Shown here in pieces: positions 37,706-49,426 of a stretch of 64,000 bases of DNA. This DNA comes from Bradyrhizobium sp. WSM471 (GTDB lineage: Bacteria; Pseudomonadota; Alphaproteobacteria; Rhizobiales; Xanthobacteraceae). Under the pieces are notes generated by a model. It was not told where the DNA came from. It searched no databases and was given only the letters and a program-made list of their open reading frames with translations. The position numbers were made by a program, and so were the translations under genes. Numbering within the stretch: position 1 is the first letter of the stretch; the number at the start of each line of letters is the position of its first letter. Location of the stretch: NCBI RefSeq assembly GCF_000244915.1, contig NZ_CM001442.1:4650001-4714000 (forward strand), in the 5' to 3' direction.

Positions 37706-38769
37706 TCCCGTTCCTCCTGCTTCGGATCGGCCTTGCTGTCGCGCGCCAGGCGCTCCACCGCCAAAATTTCCTTGAACCACTGCCTGGTCGGCTTGGCAAA
37801 AAAACCACCCCAGCGTCCGTTGGGAGGAACGTCGTCCTTGACGCCACTCATGGCAGTCACCTGAGCTCCATCCCCGATCTTGACGTGATTGTTGATGCCC
37901 ACCTTCGCTCCCAGCGCCACGTTGTCGCCGAGGGTGAGGCTACCGGCAAGGCCGATCTGGGCGGCCAGCAGGCAGTGCCGGCCAATGGTCACATTGTGGC
38001 CGATCTGGACCTGATTGTCGATTTTGGTCCCCTCGCCGATCACCGTGTCGCGCAAGGAGCCCCGATCAATGGTGGTGCCGGCGCCGACCTCCACATTGTT
38101 CTGGATCAGCACGCGGCCGGTCTGGGGCACCTTCAGATGCCCCTCGGGGCCGAAGAAGATGAAGCCGTAGCCATCCTGGCCGATCGAGCAGCCGGGGTGG
38201 ATCAGGACGTCGTTGCCGATCAGCGCGCACTGGATGGCGGTGCGTGCGCCGACATTGCAGTCCCGGCCGATCTTGACGCCGGGGCCGATCACGGCCCCCA
38301 CACCGATCACCGTGCCGCTGCCGATCTCCACGTCAGGGCCGATCACGGCCAGGGGATCTACGATCACGCCGTCCTCGAGCCTGGCCGTGGGATCGATGAT
38401 GGCCGACGGCGCGATGCCCTCATTGCCGGTCCAGGATTGCGGCCGGAGCGCGTCGCCATGCCACTCCCGCGCGATCCTGACGAACGCGCGGAACGGCTGT
38501 GGCGCCCGCAGCACGGCGACGTGCGCGGGCACCCGAGCCTCGAAGCGTGGGCTCACCAGGCAAGCACCGGCCTTGGTCGCCTTGAGCTCATCGGCATATT
38601 TGAGATTGTCGAAGAACGACAGGTGCATCGGGCCGGCTTCGCCGAGCGAAGCAAGGCCCCTGATGATTTGGCCGCCCCTGGCGGGATCGACCAACTCCGC
38701 CTTGGTCAGCGTGGCTATGTCAGCCAGCGCTGAGGCGGGCGGTTGTGTGAAGAAGGTCGGCTGCGCCAT
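37702..38769 (-). CDS. lpxD: UDP-3-O-(3-hydroxyacyl)glucosamine N-acyltransferase
   Basis: Third step of lipid A synthesis. The start [13 protein letters not shown] is preferred over a longer frame to 38841; 355 residues. The N-terminal uridine-binding domain (to about 110) is followed by hexapeptide beta-helix repeats ([20 protein letters not shown] onward). The catalytic histidine is in QIGHNVTIG, and GYGFIFFG is typical. A C-terminal helix ends the protein. It is coupled to fabZ by overlap and follows bamA after 125 bases. Confidence 0.96.
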   Translation of the reverse strand: MAQPTFFTQPPASALADIATLTKAELVDPARGGQIIRGLASLGEAGPMHLSFFDNLKYADELKATKAGACLVSPRFEARVPAHVAVLRAPQPFRAFVRIAREWHGDALRPQSWTGNEGIAPSAIIDPTARLEDGVIVDPLAVIGPDVEIGSGTVIGVGAVIGPGVKIGRDCNVGARTAIQCALIGNDVLIHPGCSIGQDGYGFIFFGPEGHLKVPQTGRVLIQNNVEVGAGTTIDRGSLRDTVIGEGTKIDNQVQIGHNVTIGRHCLLAAQIGLAGSLTLGDNVALGAKVGINNHVKIGDGAQVTAMSGVKDDVPPNGRWGGFFAKPTRQWFKEILAVERLARDSKADPKQEERE

Positions 38770-38836
38770 TCCACCCCGTCGCGGTCCGGCTTCGGCATGA
38801 AGCGGCCAAGCCGCATCATGCCTCATCTCCTGGATT

Positions 38837-38882
38837 GGCACGATCCCTTTCGGAAACCGGCTCCGGTGGTCCGGATCGTGCC
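38837..38882. repeat. Inverted repeat between bamA and lpxD
   Basis: Perfect 10-base arms, GGCACGATCC (38837-38846) and GGATCGTGCC (38873-38882), enclose 26 bases containing several CCGG tetramers that could form an inner stem. There is no T-run, so RNA processing or stabilisation is as likely as termination. Confidence 0.55.
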
Positions 38883-38894
38883 GTGCTGTTCGAA

Positions 38895-41426
38895 TTAGAA
38901 CGAGGTGCCGCCGCCGAACCGGAACTCCTGGGTACGGTCGCTCTTGCCCTTGGTCAGCGGCACGGCGTAGTCGAAGCGCAGCGGACCGAACGGCGAGGCC
39001 CAGATCAAGCCGACACCGACCGACGAGCGGACGACATTGCCGTTGTCATACACCAAGCCGGTGCAGGTTCCGGCCGAGTTTGGATTGACGGTTGACGGCG
39101 TGCAGGTCGAATTCCTGGTCGTGGTCATTTCGTTGGTCACCGACCACGTCGTCGGGCCCTGATAGTCGAACAGTCCGCCGGCGTCGGCGTAGACGGCGCC
39201 CTTCAGACCGACTTCCTTCGGCAGGAACCAGAACGGCATCTGCAATTCGAGCGAAGCACCCCAATATTTGGTGCCGCCAAGCGCGTCCTGAGTACCGAAG
39301 GGATTCAGATCGCGCGGTCCGATGCCGTTCGGGGCAAAGCCGCGGACGAGGTTCGGGCCCATCTGGAAATGATCGAGCATGCGCAAATCGCTGCCCATCT
39401 TGTTCAGCATGCCGCCCTGGATGCGAGCGAGGCCGACGATATCGGACACCAGCGGAGTGTAATACTTCGCGTCGACCACAGTCTTCAGGTAGGAGACGTC
39501 GCCGCCGACGCCGGCGAAGTCCTGCCGGAAATCGACCAGCAGACCGTCGGTGGGGTTCTTGTTGTTGTCGAGCGTGTTGTAGGTCAGCGTGTAGCCGAGC
39601 GCCGAGGTCAGGGTCTTGCCGTTGGCAAGCTCCTTGCGCACCGGCAGCGAAGCTTCGCCGTCGCTGTAGCAGCCGAGGCCGTTGGTCGAGCTCAGGTCGA
39701 TGCCGTTTGCATTGGCATAGGCCGGGCTCGGGTTGAACGCCGCGGAAGCGGGATTGTTGTTACAGTTCGACAGGTAGGACGGCAGCGTGATTTCCTGCCG
39801 ATAGATCGAGTAGCGCACCTGCAGCGACAGATCTTCACGCAGGGAGAAACCGAGGCGTGGCGAGAAGCCGAGCGTCTTGGTGCCGTAGGAGATGTAACTG
39901 TTGGACTTCTGCTCACGCTGATAGAGGTCGAGACCCAGCGCGACACGGTAGTCGAGCAAATAGGGTTCGACGAACGACAGCGAATAGCCGCGGGCGTACT
40001 GACCATAGGTCACCGAGGCCTTGGCGAACAGGCCGCGGCCGAGCAAATTGCGTTCGGAGACCGAGACTTCGGCCAGCGCGCCGTCGGTGGTGGAGTAACC
40101 ACCCGAAACCGAGAAATCGCCGGTCGATTTCTCTTCCATGTCCACGAGCAGGATCACGCGGTCGCTCGACGAGCCGGGCTCGGTCGTGATCTTCACGCTC
40201 TTGAAATAGTCGAGGTTCTTCAAGCGGCGCTCGGCACGGTCGACCAGCGCGCGATTGTAGGCATCGCCCTCGGAGACGTCGAACTCGCGACGAATCACGT
40301 AGTCGCGCGTGCGGGTGTTGCCGCGCAAGTTGATGCGCTCGATATAGGTGCGCGGACCCTCATCGATGTTGAACACGACCGATACGGTATGCGCCTCGAA
40401 GTTGCGGTCGCCGCCGGGACGGACTACGGCGAAGGCATAACCGCGCCGCGAGGCTTCGATCTGCATCTCCTCGACCGACTTCTCGACCGATTCGACGTTG
40501 TAGAGCGAGCCGACATTGACGCGCGAATAGTTGCGCATCGAGCTGGGATCGAAGTTCGGAATGCTGGAGCGGAAGTCGATTGAGCCGACCCGGTATTGCG
40601 AGCCTTCCTCGATCTTGAAGGTAACGTTGAAGCCCTTCTTCTCCGGATCGTATTCGGTGAGCGCGGCCACGACCTGGACGTCGGCGAAACCGTTCTTGAG
40701 ATAGAAGCGGCGGATCAGGTCGCGGTCGGCCTCGACCCGATCGGGATCGTAGACGTCGCCGCTGCCGAGGAAGCTCAGCAGGTTCGTTTCGTGCGTCTTG
40801 ATGACGTCGCGAAGGCGGTAGGACGAGAATGCGCTGTTGCCGACGAACTCGATCGACTTGACGCCGGTCTTGGCGCCCTCCTCGACCGTGAAGACGAGAT
40901 CGACGCGGTTGTTCGGCTGCTCGATGACTTCAGGCGTGACGCGAACGTCGTAGCGGCCGGAACGGCGATAGATTTCAGCGATTCGCAGCGTGTCGGACTG
41001 CACCATGGCGCGGGAGAAGGTGCCGCGCGCCTTGGACTGGATTTCAAGGGTGAGCTGCTCGTCCTTGATCTTCTTGTTACCCTCGAAGGCAATGCGGCCG
41101 ATCACCGGGTTTTCCACCACGGAGACGACGATCTGGCCACCGGCACCGCGGTTGATCCTGACGTCCTGGAACAGGCCGGTCTCGATCAACGCCTTGAGGC
41201 CGTCGGCGATGGCGCCTTGATCCAGACGACCGCCGGGACCCGGCTTGAAGTAGGAGCGGATCGTCTCCAACTCGACCCGGCGATTTCCCTCGACGGAAAT
41301 CGACTGCACGGTCTGAGCAAGCGCAGACGAAGACACAAAGGCAGCCCCAACCGGGGCAAGCACCGGCGCGCCGAACATGATCAGGGTTGCGAGCAAGCCC
41401 CCCCGGAGTCGCAGTCCAAACTTCAT
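38895..41426 (-). CDS. bamA: Outer membrane protein assembly factor BamA
   Basis: Central Omp85 subunit that inserts beta-barrels into the outer membrane. The start [10 protein letters not shown] is chosen, just before a signal peptide ending near residue 38 (SSALAQ); 843 residues. Five POTRA domains occupy about 40-420 ([53 protein letters not shown]). The barrel includes [19 protein letters not shown] and the VRGF-type motif [14 protein letters not shown] of lid strand 6. The protein ends in F (GGTSF), the barrel-assembly signal. It follows rseP by 187 bases. Confidence 0.96.
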   Translation of the reverse strand: MKFGLRLRGGLLATLIMFGAPVLAPVGAAFVSSSALAQTVQSISVEGNRRVELETIRSYFKPGPGGRLDQGAIADGLKALIETGLFQDVRINRGAGGQIVVSVVENPVIGRIAFEGNKKIKDEQLTLEIQSKARGTFSRAMVQSDTLRIAEIYRRSGRYDVRVTPEVIEQPNNRVDLVFTVEEGAKTGVKSIEFVGNSAFSSYRLRDVIKTHETNLLSFLGSGDVYDPDRVEADRDLIRRFYLKNGFADVQVVAALTEYDPEKKGFNVTFKIEEGSQYRVGSIDFRSSIPNFDPSSMRNYSRVNVGSLYNVESVEKSVEEMQIEASRRGYAFAVVRPGGDRNFEAHTVSVVFNIDEGPRTYIERINLRGNTRTRDYVIRREFDVSEGDAYNRALVDRAERRLKNLDYFKSVKITTEPGSSSDRVILLVDMEEKSTGDFSVSGGYSTTDGALAEVSVSERNLLGRGLFAKASVTYGQYARGYSLSFVEPYLLDYRVALGLDLYQREQKSNSYISYGTKTLGFSPRLGFSLREDLSLQVRYSIYRQEITLPSYLSNCNNNPASAAFNPSPAYANANGIDLSSTNGLGCYSDGEASLPVRKELANGKTLTSALGYTLTYNTLDNNKNPTDGLLVDFRQDFAGVGGDVSYLKTVVDAKYYTPLVSDIVGLARIQGGMLNKMGSDLRMLDHFQMGPNLVRGFAPNGIGPRDLNPFGTQDALGGTKYWGASLELQMPFWFLPKEVGLKGAVYADAGGLFDYQGPTTWSVTNEMTTTRNSTCTPSTVNPNSAGTCTGLVYDNGNVVRSSVGVGLIWASPFGPLRFDYAVPLTKGKSDRTQEFRFGGGTSF

Positions 41427-41613
41427 TGCGCAACGCGCCCTTATCATTCCGTACCAGACCCAACCCCAACGCCGGTCTGGAGATTCCCCAAGTTCAAGCC
41501 GCTTGTAGACAATTTCACCGACGCCGCAAACGGTCGAGCGCGCCGTAATTTCATTTTCATTCCAAGACGTTGCCCAAGAGCAACGCCCGGGCAACGCCAC
41601 AAAAAAGCCCCTA

Positions 41614-42765
41614 TCAAGATGCGGCCATTCGCAGGATGTCGTTGTAGGTCGCAAACACCATCAACATCAGCACCAAGCCAAGCCCGATTCGGAACCCCAT
41701 CTCCTGAGTCCGCTCGGATAGCGGCCGACCACGGGCAACCTCCGCCGCATAGAACATAAGGTGACCGCCATCGAGCAGCGGGATCGGGAACAGATTCAGC
41801 AGGCCGATCGACACCGAGAGCACCGCGCAGAGGTTGATCACGAACTGGAACCCGGCGCTGGCCGCCTGCCCCGACATCTTGGCAATGCCAAGCACGCCGC
41901 TGACCTCATTCGGATTGCCGTTCCCGACGAACAACGAGCCCAGGAACTTGAAGGTGCTGGTGATGATGAACCAGACCTGCTCCACCCCGATCTTGAGCGC
42001 TTCGCCGACGCCGACAGGCGACGTGGAGGTCTCCCCGGCCTGAGACTTGTGTTCGACGCCGAGCACGCCGAGACGGTGGCTGTTGCCGAAGGGATCCTTG
42101 CGCTCGAGCAGTGCCGGCGTCGCTGTCAGCGACACGATGGCACCGTCGCGCTTGACCTGGAAGGCAAGCGGCGAACCAGCATTCATCGCAACCATACGCT
42201 GCATGTCGGCAAAGCTTTCGATCGGCTTGCCGTCGATCTGGACGACGACGTCACCGATCTTGAAGCCGGCTGCCGCCGCAGCGCCGTCGGCGACGACACC
42301 GTCGACGCGCGCGATCGTGCTCGGCTTGCCGTAATACAGCGCCATGCCGGCGAAGATCAGCGCGCCCAGGATGAAATTGGCGATCGGTCCGGCGGCAACG
42401 ATGGCGGCGCGCGGGCCGACCTTCTTGTGATGGAAGCTGCCGGCGCGCTCCTCGGCCGTCATGGCCGCGAGCTTCTCGGACGATGGTGTCGAAGCCTCGC
42501 TCTCGTCGCCGAAGAACTTGACATAGCCGCCGAGCGGGATCGCCGAGATCTTCCAGCGAGTGCCATGGCGGTCGTTGAAACCGACCAGCTCAGGTCCGAA
42601 ACCGAGCGAAAAAGTTAATACGCGAACGCCCGCCCAGCGCGCGACCAGGAAATGGCCGAGCTCATGGAAGAACACGACGATGGTCAGGACGAACAGGAAG
42701 GGAACCGCGTAGCCGAGGAGCCCATGGCTCAACGTATTGAAACTATGGACGAAAAAGTCGATCAT
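41614..42765 (-). CDS. rseP: RseP-type site-2 intramembrane metalloprotease
   Basis: Cuts membrane-embedded substrates such as anti-sigma factors and signal-peptide remnants. The 383 residues have the zinc motif HELGH in the first helix (VVFFHELGHFLVARW), a GGYVKFFGDE segment, one PDZ domain (about 130-215, VDGVVADGAAAAAGFKIGD) rather than the two of E. coli, and the second metal-ligand motif NLFPIPLLDGGH. Four membrane helices. Its position between dxr and bamA is conserved in alphaproteobacteria. Confidence 0.95.
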   Translation of the reverse strand: MIDFFVHSFNTLSHGLLGYAVPFLFVLTIVVFFHELGHFLVARWAGVRVLTFSLGFGPELVGFNDRHGTRWKISAIPLGGYVKFFGDESEASTPSSEKLAAMTAEERAGSFHHKKVGPRAAIVAAGPIANFILGALIFAGMALYYGKPSTIARVDGVVADGAAAAAGFKIGDVVVQIDGKPIESFADMQRMVAMNAGSPLAFQVKRDGAIVSLTATPALLERKDPFGNSHRLGVLGVEHKSQAGETSTSPVGVGEALKIGVEQVWFIITSTFKFLGSLFVGNGNPNEVSGVLGIAKMSGQAASAGFQFVINLCAVLSVSIGLLNLFPIPLLDGGHLMFYAAEVARGRPLSERTQEMGFRIGLGLVLMLMVFATYNDILRMAAS

Positions 42766-42809
42766 CGAATTCCCTCATCCAGCGCCGCAAGGCCCTGGCC
42801 CCGAACCAT

Positions 42810-44033
42810 CTAGGATGCCTTTAAGGCAATTTGAGGCAATAGGGCGGCAGCCCTATTTCGCGCAACATGGTCAACAGCGATTGCATCGTCCGCCGACGTC
42901 AGCGGGGCCTGGTTCCCGCTGCGGATCCAGTCGTCCAGCGTCGCTTCCACCAGCCGTGCAATCGCGCCGAACCGGATCTTGCCGGCGATGAAGGCGGCGA
43001 CCGCGACCTCGTTGGCGGCGTTGTAGACGGTGGTCGCCCCCTTCCCGGTCCGGAGCGAATCGAAGGCCAGGCGCAGCCCGGGGAAGCGCTCGAAATCCGG
43101 CGCCTCGAATGTCAGCTGGCCGATCTTGGCCAGATCGAGCTTGGCCGCCGGCCCCTTGATGCGGTCGGGCCAGCCGAGGCAATGCGCGATCGGCGTGCGC
43201 ATGTCGGGTGCGCCGAGCTGAGCGACGACCGAGCGATCGGAGAACTCGACCATGCCGTGGATGATCGATTGCGGATGAACGAGGACGTCGATCTCGTCGG
43301 GCGAGAGCGCGAACAAATAGGAAGCCTCGATCACCTCGAGCCCCTTGTTCATCATCGAGGCGGAATCGATCGTGATCTTCTGGCCCATGCTCCAGTTCGG
43401 ATGCTTCAGGGCTTGCTCGAGTGTCGCCTGCTCGATGTCGGCGGGCTTCCAGGTGCGGAACGGGCCGCCGGAGGCCGTGATGATGACACGGACGAGCTCG
43501 TCGCGGTTGCCCGAGGCGAGCGCCTGGAACAGCGCATTGTGCTCCGAATCCGCAGGCAGGATGCAGGCGCCGGCTTTCGCCGCGCGCTGCATGAAGAAAT
43601 CGCCGGCGCAGACGAGACATTCCTTGTTGGCGAGCGCGACATGCGCGCCGCGATCGACCGCCGCCAGTGCCGGCTTCAGTCCGGCCGCGCCACTCACGGC
43701 GGCCATCACCCAATCGGCCGGACGCGCGCCGGCCTCGATCACCGCGCTTTCGCCGGCGCCGCATTCGGTGCCGGTGCCCGCGAGCGCAGCCTTGAGCTCG
43801 GCAAATTTTGAGGTGTCGGCGATCGCGACGAAGCGCGCTGAAAACTCCTTCGCGAGCTTTGCCAGCGCCTCGACATTGCTGTTCGCCGTCAGCGCCTCGA
43901 CACGGTAGCGCTCGGGAGAGGCGCGCAGCAGATCCATCGTGCTGTCGCCGATTGAGCCGGTGGCGCCGAGAACCGTGACGCTGCGGATGGTCGACGCCGC
44001 AGCCTTGTTGTTACGCAATGGAACCGCGCTCAT
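42810..44033 (-). CDS. dxr: 1-deoxy-D-xylulose 5-phosphate reductoisomerase
   Basis: Second step of the MEP isoprenoid pathway, supplying undecaprenyl and other prenyl chains. The start at [11 protein letters not shown] gives 407 residues; the longer frame overlaps cdsA. NADPH-binding [17 protein letters not shown], the metal site [40 protein letters not shown] and [14 protein letters not shown] are intact. It lies 4 bases downstream of cdsA, so uppS-cdsA-dxr are tightly coupled, functionally fitting (isoprenoid then lipid carriers). Confidence 0.96.
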   Translation of the reverse strand: MSAVPLRNNKAAASTIRSVTVLGATGSIGDSTMDLLRASPERYRVEALTANSNVEALAKLAKEFSARFVAIADTSKFAELKAALAGTGTECGAGESAVIEAGARPADWVMAAVSGAAGLKPALAAVDRGAHVALANKECLVCAGDFFMQRAAKAGACILPADSEHNALFQALASGNRDELVRVIITASGGPFRTWKPADIEQATLEQALKHPNWSMGQKITIDSASMMNKGLEVIEASYLFALSPDEIDVLVHPQSIIHGMVEFSDRSVVAQLGAPDMRTPIAHCLGWPDRIKGPAAKLDLAKIGQLTFEAPDFERFPGLRLAFDSLRTGKGATTVYNAANEVAVAAFIAGKIRFGAIARLVEATLDDWIRSGNQAPLTSADDAIAVDHVARNRAAALLPQIALKAS

Positions 44034-44037
44034 ATAT

Positions 44038-44880
44038 TCACCAAACCATAAGACCGCTTCCGGCGCTATGCACACCATGGCGGAGGAAGCCGATAATCCA
44101 TGCCACCAGGATGGCGGCGACAAAACCGTCCAGACGGTCCAATAGCCCGCCGTGGCCGGGAATTAAGTGACTGGAATCCTTGACACCGAAGCGCCGCTTG
44201 ACCGCGGATTCGAACAGATCGCCGCAGGCCGACACGACCGAGAGGACCGCGGCGACGAGCATCAATGGAGCCATCTTTCCGATCCCGCAAGCGGCAAAGC
44301 CGGCCGCGACCAAAAGGCTCGCGGCAAAGCCGCCGAGCGCCCCCGACCAGGTCTTCTTCGGGCTCACGCGTGGCCACAGTTTCGGTCCGCCGATGCCGCG
44401 GCCGGCGAAATAGCCGCCGATATCGGTCGCCCACACCACGAGCAGCACGAACATCAGCGCGGCGAAGCCGTTCACGAGATCCTTCCGCAGCAGGATCGAG
44501 GCGAGTAGCGCCGCCGACGCATAGGCGAATCCGGAGGCCGCCCAGACGAACTTGCCCCGCGCGATCACCGTCACGACCGCGCCGCCAATCACGCCGGTGA
44601 TGATTGCGGTCTTCAGCGCGCCGAAGGCAACGCACAAGCCCATCGTGGCGATGACGATCGTCCCCGTCCCGGTCAGCGCGGTCGAGCCTGCGCCCACCAC
44701 CATCAGCCATTCCGCGAACAGTCCGATCGACACCAGGGTGACGAGCAGCGCCCACAGCCAGCCGCCGGCATAAGCCAGCGCAATGGCGAGCGGCGCCAGC
44801 ACCAGCGCCGCGAGGATTCGCATCACGAGATTGCTGGGGGCAGGCTGAGAACCGGCCGGTGCGGAGTCGGGCTCGCTCAC
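44038..44880 (-). CDS. cdsA: Phosphatidate cytidylyltransferase
   Basis: Makes CDP-diacylglycerol from phosphatidate and CTP, the branch point of phospholipid synthesis. The 280 residues have about seven or eight helices and the C-terminal family signature [20 protein letters not shown] followed by GLLDRLDG. It starts with GTG inside the uppS stop (GTGA), implying translational coupling, and ends 4 bases before the dxr start. Confidence 0.95.
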   Translation of the reverse strand: MSEPDSAPAGSQPAPSNLVMRILAALVLAPLAIALAYAGGWLWALLVTLVSIGLFAEWLMVVGAGSTALTGTGTIVIATMGLCVAFGALKTAIITGVIGGAVVTVIARGKFVWAASGFAYASAALLASILLRKDLVNGFAALMFVLLVVWATDIGGYFAGRGIGGPKLWPRVSPKKTWSGALGGFAASLLVAAGFAACGIGKMAPLMLVAAVLSVVSACGDLFESAVKRRFGVKDSSHLIPGHGGLLDRLDGFVAAILVAWIIGFLRHGVHSAGSGLMVW

Positions 44881-45635
44881 GAGGCGGTTTTCGCGACCAG
44901 GCCGCCGAAACGGCGCTCGCGCCTGGCGAATTCGGCGATTGCGCCTTCCAGGGCCGCCTTGTCGAAATCGGGCCAGTGAATCGGCACGAAGACGAGCTCG
45001 CTATAGGCGGCCTGCCACATCAGGAAGTTGGACAGGCGCTGCTCGCCACTGGTGCGGATGATGAGATCGGGATCGGGAATGTCGGGCGCGTCGAGATGCG
45101 CCCCCAATGTCTCGGCATCGATCGTGTCAGGACTGCGCCGGCCCTCGGCGACTTCGCGCGCGAGCTTCTGCGCCGCCTTCGCGATCTCCTGCCGGGAGCC
45201 GTAATTGAAGGCGACGACGAGCGTGAGGCGCGTGTTATCGCGCGTCAGTTCCTCCGCCTCGTTGAGAAGTGCGCAGATGTCGCCCTCCAGCCCGTCCCGC
45301 TCGCCGATGATGCGTACCTTGACGCCGTCGCGATGCAGGCTCGCCAGATCGTTGCGGATGAAGCGGCGCAACAGGCCGAACAGATCGCCGATCTCGCTCG
45401 CCGGACGCGACCAGTTTTCCGAGCTGAAGGAGAAGATGGTGAGATAGCGGATGCCAAGTTCATGCGACGCGCGAACCACGCGGCGCAGGGCCTCCACGCC
45501 GCGGCGATGGCCTTCCGCCCGTGGCAAGCCGCGCGCGGCCGCCCAACGTCCGTTGCCATCCATGATGATGGCGACATGCGCAGGCGCATCGGACCGATCT
45601 GGTCCTTCCGTTGCGGGCGCGGCGGCGTTGGACAT
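44877..45635 (-). CDS. uppS: Undecaprenyl diphosphate synthase (isoprenyl transferase)
   Basis: Builds the C55 lipid carrier of peptidoglycan and polysaccharide synthesis by cis-condensation of isopentenyl units. The 252 residues contain the catalytic region [44 protein letters not shown] and the C-terminal [17 protein letters not shown]. Overlaps cdsA as GTGA. A palindromic repeat lies upstream, between it and frr. Confidence 0.96.
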   Translation of the reverse strand: MSNAAAPATEGPDRSDAPAHVAIIMDGNGRWAAARGLPRAEGHRRGVEALRRVVRASHELGIRYLTIFSFSSENWSRPASEIGDLFGLLRRFIRNDLASLHRDGVKVRIIGERDGLEGDICALLNEAEELTRDNTRLTLVVAFNYGSRQEIAKAAQKLAREVAEGRRSPDTIDAETLGAHLDAPDIPDPDLIIRTSGEQRLSNFLMWQAAYSELVFVPIHWPDFDKAALEGAIAEFARRERRFGGLVAKTAS

Positions 45636-45649
45636 GAGGCTGCCTTAAA

Positions 45650-45715
45650 GCATGATCCGGACCCGAAGGGCCGCGTTAGCGCAAAGTGCGAAACGGTTTT
45701 CCGAAAAGATCATGC
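45650..45715. repeat. Palindromic intergenic repeat between frr and uppS
   Basis: The element is bounded by GCATGATC (45650-45657) and GATCATGC (45708-45715) and contains CGGTTTTCCGAAAAGATCATGC-type sequence at its 3' half. I recall this type of element as dispersed through Bradyrhizobium and Rhodopseudomonas genomes, usually between genes. Only one copy is seen in this window. Confidence 0.65.
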
Positions 45716-45749
45716 ACGAACAATAACCTAAAGCGCGATCCACCGCGCT

Positions 45750-46313
45750 TTAGACGGTAAGGATTTCTTTTTCCTTGGCGGCCAGCAACTGGTCGATCTC
45801 GGAGATCGTGCCGTCGGTCGCCTTCTGCACCTCGTCGGCGTGGCGCTTCTGATCGTCCTCGGACATCTCGTGATTCTTCTCGAGCTTCTTGAGAACGTCG
45901 AGACCATCGCGGCGGACATGGCGCGCGGCGACCTTGGCGGCTTCCGCGTATTTGTGCGCGACCTTGACGAGCTCCTTGCGACGCTCCTCGTTGAGCTCGG
46001 GGATGCGCAGGCGCAGCACCTGGCCTTCGGTCGCCGGCGACAGGCCGAGATTGGAATCGACGATCGCCTTCTCCACCGCCTTGACCATCGACTTGTCCCA
46101 GACCTGCACCGAGATCAGGCGCGGCTCCGGCACGCTGACGGTGGCAAGCTGGTTCAGCGGCATGTGGCTGCCATAGGCGTCGACCTGCACCGGATCGAGC
46201 ATCGAGGCGGAGGCGCGACCAGTGCGCAGGCCGCCAAGTTCGTGCTTGAGCGACTGGATCGCGCCCTGCATGCGGCGCTTGACTTCGTTGAGATCGAAAT
46301 TATCCGTGGCCAT
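45750..46313 (-). CDS. frr: Ribosome recycling factor
   Basis: Splits post-termination ribosomes with EF-G. The ATG at 46313 is used rather than the adjacent GTG; 187 residues, normal length. Three-helix bundle with [41 protein letters not shown] (domain junction), the domain II strand [20 protein letters not shown], and the long C-terminal helix. It follows pyrH by 67 bases in the rpsB-tsf-pyrH-frr series. Confidence 0.97.
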   Translation of the reverse strand: MATDNFDLNEVKRRMQGAIQSLKHELGGLRTGRASASMLDPVQVDAYGSHMPLNQLATVSVPEPRLISVQVWDKSMVKAVEKAIVDSNLGLSPATEGQVLRLRIPELNEERRKELVKVAHKYAEAAKVAARHVRRDGLDVLKKLEKNHEMSEDDQKRHADEVQKATDGTISEIDQLLAAKEKEILTV

Positions 46314-46380
46314 CACGTTTCTCCTTCAAAATCCCGCCGACCTCTCCGCACCCCTTCTCTCAGGGTGCAACGACAAGCCG

Positions 46381-47097
46381 TCAGCCGGCGACAATGGTTC
46401 CGTGGCCGCCGCCACGCAGTACAGCGCCGATCGAACCCGGCTCCGCGATCGAGAACACGATGATAGGCAGCGACGTCTCGCGGGCAAGGGCGAAGGCGGT
46501 CGCATCCATCACCTTGTAGCCGCCCTCGATCGCCTGCGAATGCGTCAGCCGGTCGAATCGCGTGGCCGTCGGGTCCTTCTTCGGGTCGGCCGAGTAGACG
46601 CCGTCGACATTGGTCGCCTTCAGCACCGCCTGGGCGCCGATCTCGGCGGCGCGCAGCACTGCGGTCGTGTCGGTGGTGAAGAACGGATTACCGGTTCCGC
46701 CGCCGAGCAACACGATCCGGCCCTCGGCGAGGTATTTGTGCGCCGCGGTGCGGGTGAACAGCTCGGAAATCTCCGGCATGACGAAGGCCGACAGCGTGCG
46801 CGCAGGCGCGCCCTTGCGCTCGATCGTGGCTTCGAGCGCGAGGCAGTTCATCATCGTGGCGAGCATGCCCATGGTGTCGCCGGTCGGGCGCGACACACCG
46901 CGCGAGGAGACCTCGACGCCGCGAAAGAGGTTGCCGCCGCCAATCACGACGGCGACTTCGGTACCGAGATGGCGGGCTGCGATCAGATCGTCGGCGACCC
47001 GGTCGATGGTCGGTTGATCGATGCCAAAACCCTGCGGTCCCGCGAGATATTCGCCGGACAGCTTGATCACGACGCGACGATAGACCGGATCAGTCAT
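46381..47097 (-). CDS. pyrH: UMP kinase
   Basis: Phosphorylates UMP to UDP; hexameric amino-acid-kinase fold. The ATG at 47097 is used although GTG-CTC precede it; 238 residues. [24 protein letters not shown], the acceptor-site run [13 protein letters not shown] and [21 protein letters not shown] are present. It lies 61 bases downstream of tsf; that gap contains two mutually exclusive hairpins. Confidence 0.97.
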   Translation of the reverse strand: MTDPVYRRVVIKLSGEYLAGPQGFGIDQPTIDRVADDLIAARHLGTEVAVVIGGGNLFRGVEVSSRGVSRPTGDTMGMLATMMNCLALEATIERKGAPARTLSAFVMPEISELFTRTAAHKYLAEGRIVLLGGGTGNPFFTTDTTAVLRAAEIGAQAVLKATNVDGVYSADPKKDPTATRFDRLTHSQAIEGGYKVMDATAFALARETSLPIIVFSIAEPGSIGAVLRGGGHGTIVAG

Positions 47098-47122
47098 GAG
47101 CACTTTCCTTGTCCGGCCGCCG

Positions 47123-47157
47123 CTTCCGGCGGCACGCCGGAAGGAACGTTCCGGCGC
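47123..47157 (-). promoter_or_regulatory. Competing hairpins between tsf and pyrH
   Basis: Read on the minus strand just after the tsf stop: CGCCGGAA pairs with TTCCGGCG across a 6-base loop (47156-47135). Alternatively CTTCCGGCG pairs with CGCCGGAAG across a TGC loop (47143-47123). The two stems share the segment TTCCGGCG and exclude each other. No T-run follows. Confidence 0.6.
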
Positions 47158-48081
47158 TTACTTCTTGCCGCTGGCCGCCGCGACCTCGGCCGCGAAGTCG
47201 CTTTCCTGCTTCTCGATTCCCTCACCGAGAGCATAGCGCACAAAGCCCGCGATCTTCACCGCGCCGCCGACCTTGCCTTCGGCTTCCTTCACCGCCTGCG
47301 CCACCGACTTGCCGGTGTCGTGGATGAAGGCCTGCTCCAGCAGGCAAACTTCCTTGTAATAGGTCTTCAGGCCGGACTCGACGATCTTCTCGATCACGTT
47401 CTCAGGCTTGCCCTGCTGGCGATATTTGTCGGCGAGCACGTCCTTCTCGCGCTTGACGACCGCCGGATCGAGACCGGACGGATCCAGCGCCAGGGGGTTG
47501 GCGGCCGCGACATGCATCGCGATCTGGCGACCAAGCGTTGCGAGCTCGTCGGCCTTGCCGGGCGATTCCAGTGCCACGATCACGCCCATCTTGCCGGCGC
47601 CCTCGACGACCGCGCCATGGACGTAGCTCGACACCACGCCCTGGCTGACCTCAAGCGAAGCGGCGCGGCGCAGCGTCATGTTCTCGCCGATGGTGGCGAT
47701 CGCGTCATTGATCGCAGTTTCGATCGTGACGTCGCCGACCTTGGCGGCCTTGATCTTCTCGACATCGGCGCCGGCGTTGAATGCGACCTGCGCGATCATC
47801 TTGACGAGGCCCTGAAACTGGCCGTTGCGCGCGACGAAATCGGTCTCGGAATTGACCTCGACCACGACGCCCTTGTTGCCCTTGGTGAGCGCGCCGATCA
47901 GACCCTCGGCGGCGACGCGGCCCGACTTCTTGGCGGCCTTCGACAGGCCCTTCTTGCGCAGCCAATCCTGCGCCGCTTCCATGTTGCCGTCGTTTTCGGT
48001 CAGCGCGGCCTTGCAGTCCATCATGCCTGCGCCGGTCGACTCGCGCAGGTCCTTGACCATCGCAGCTGTGATCGTTGCCAT
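47158..48081 (-). CDS. tsf: Translation elongation factor Ts
   Basis: Guanine-nucleotide exchange factor for EF-Tu. The 307 residues are full length: an N-terminal UBA-like domain ([22 protein letters not shown]), the signature SETDFVARN that contacts EF-Tu (about residue 79), and the core with the dimerisation region and C-terminal KFxxG-like helices. It follows rpsB by about 130 bases, the usual partner. Confidence 0.97.
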   Translation of the reverse strand: MATITAAMVKDLRESTGAGMMDCKAALTENDGNMEAAQDWLRKKGLSKAAKKSGRVAAEGLIGALTKGNKGVVVEVNSETDFVARNGQFQGLVKMIAQVAFNAGADVEKIKAAKVGDVTIETAINDAIATIGENMTLRRAASLEVSQGVVSSYVHGAVVEGAGKMGVIVALESPGKADELATLGRQIAMHVAAANPLALDPSGLDPAVVKREKDVLADKYRQQGKPENVIEKIVESGLKTYYKEVCLLEQAFIHDTGKSVAQAVKEAEGKVGGAVKIAGFVRYALGEGIEKQESDFAAEVAAASGKK

Positions 48082-48212
48082 CGTTCAAAATCCTTTTTGC
48101 CTGCCGGTTTACCGCGGCGCGGCCAGATCGCCTCGCCGCGGTCCATCTCAGGAATTCGCGTCAACTGAAATGGTGGCCGGAACTTGTCCGGCCAACCCAT
48201 CGCTCTTTTTGA

Positions 48213-49205
<993 letters not shown>

Positions 49206-49426
49206 CGTTCTAGTTCTCCGGTTGGTTCCTCCGGAAGCGTGTGAGCAGGACAGAGCGTTGTCGCCCCGGCTGCCACCGGACGGCCTTGTGAGCCATGCTT
49301 CCGTGTGAGATGGCGCGGTGTATAGCGCGATTTCGACCAGAAGCAAGGAAATAAGGGCCTTTCGGGGCGGCTTTCGCCCGCGAGAGCCCCCCTTCCGTAA
49401 AGACCACGCTGCGGCCTAGCCCCTGC

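Noticed and set aside
46222..48168. 648-codon plus-strand frame opposite pyrH and tsf
   Set aside because: Crosses two conserved genes and their gap on the other strand; no motif.
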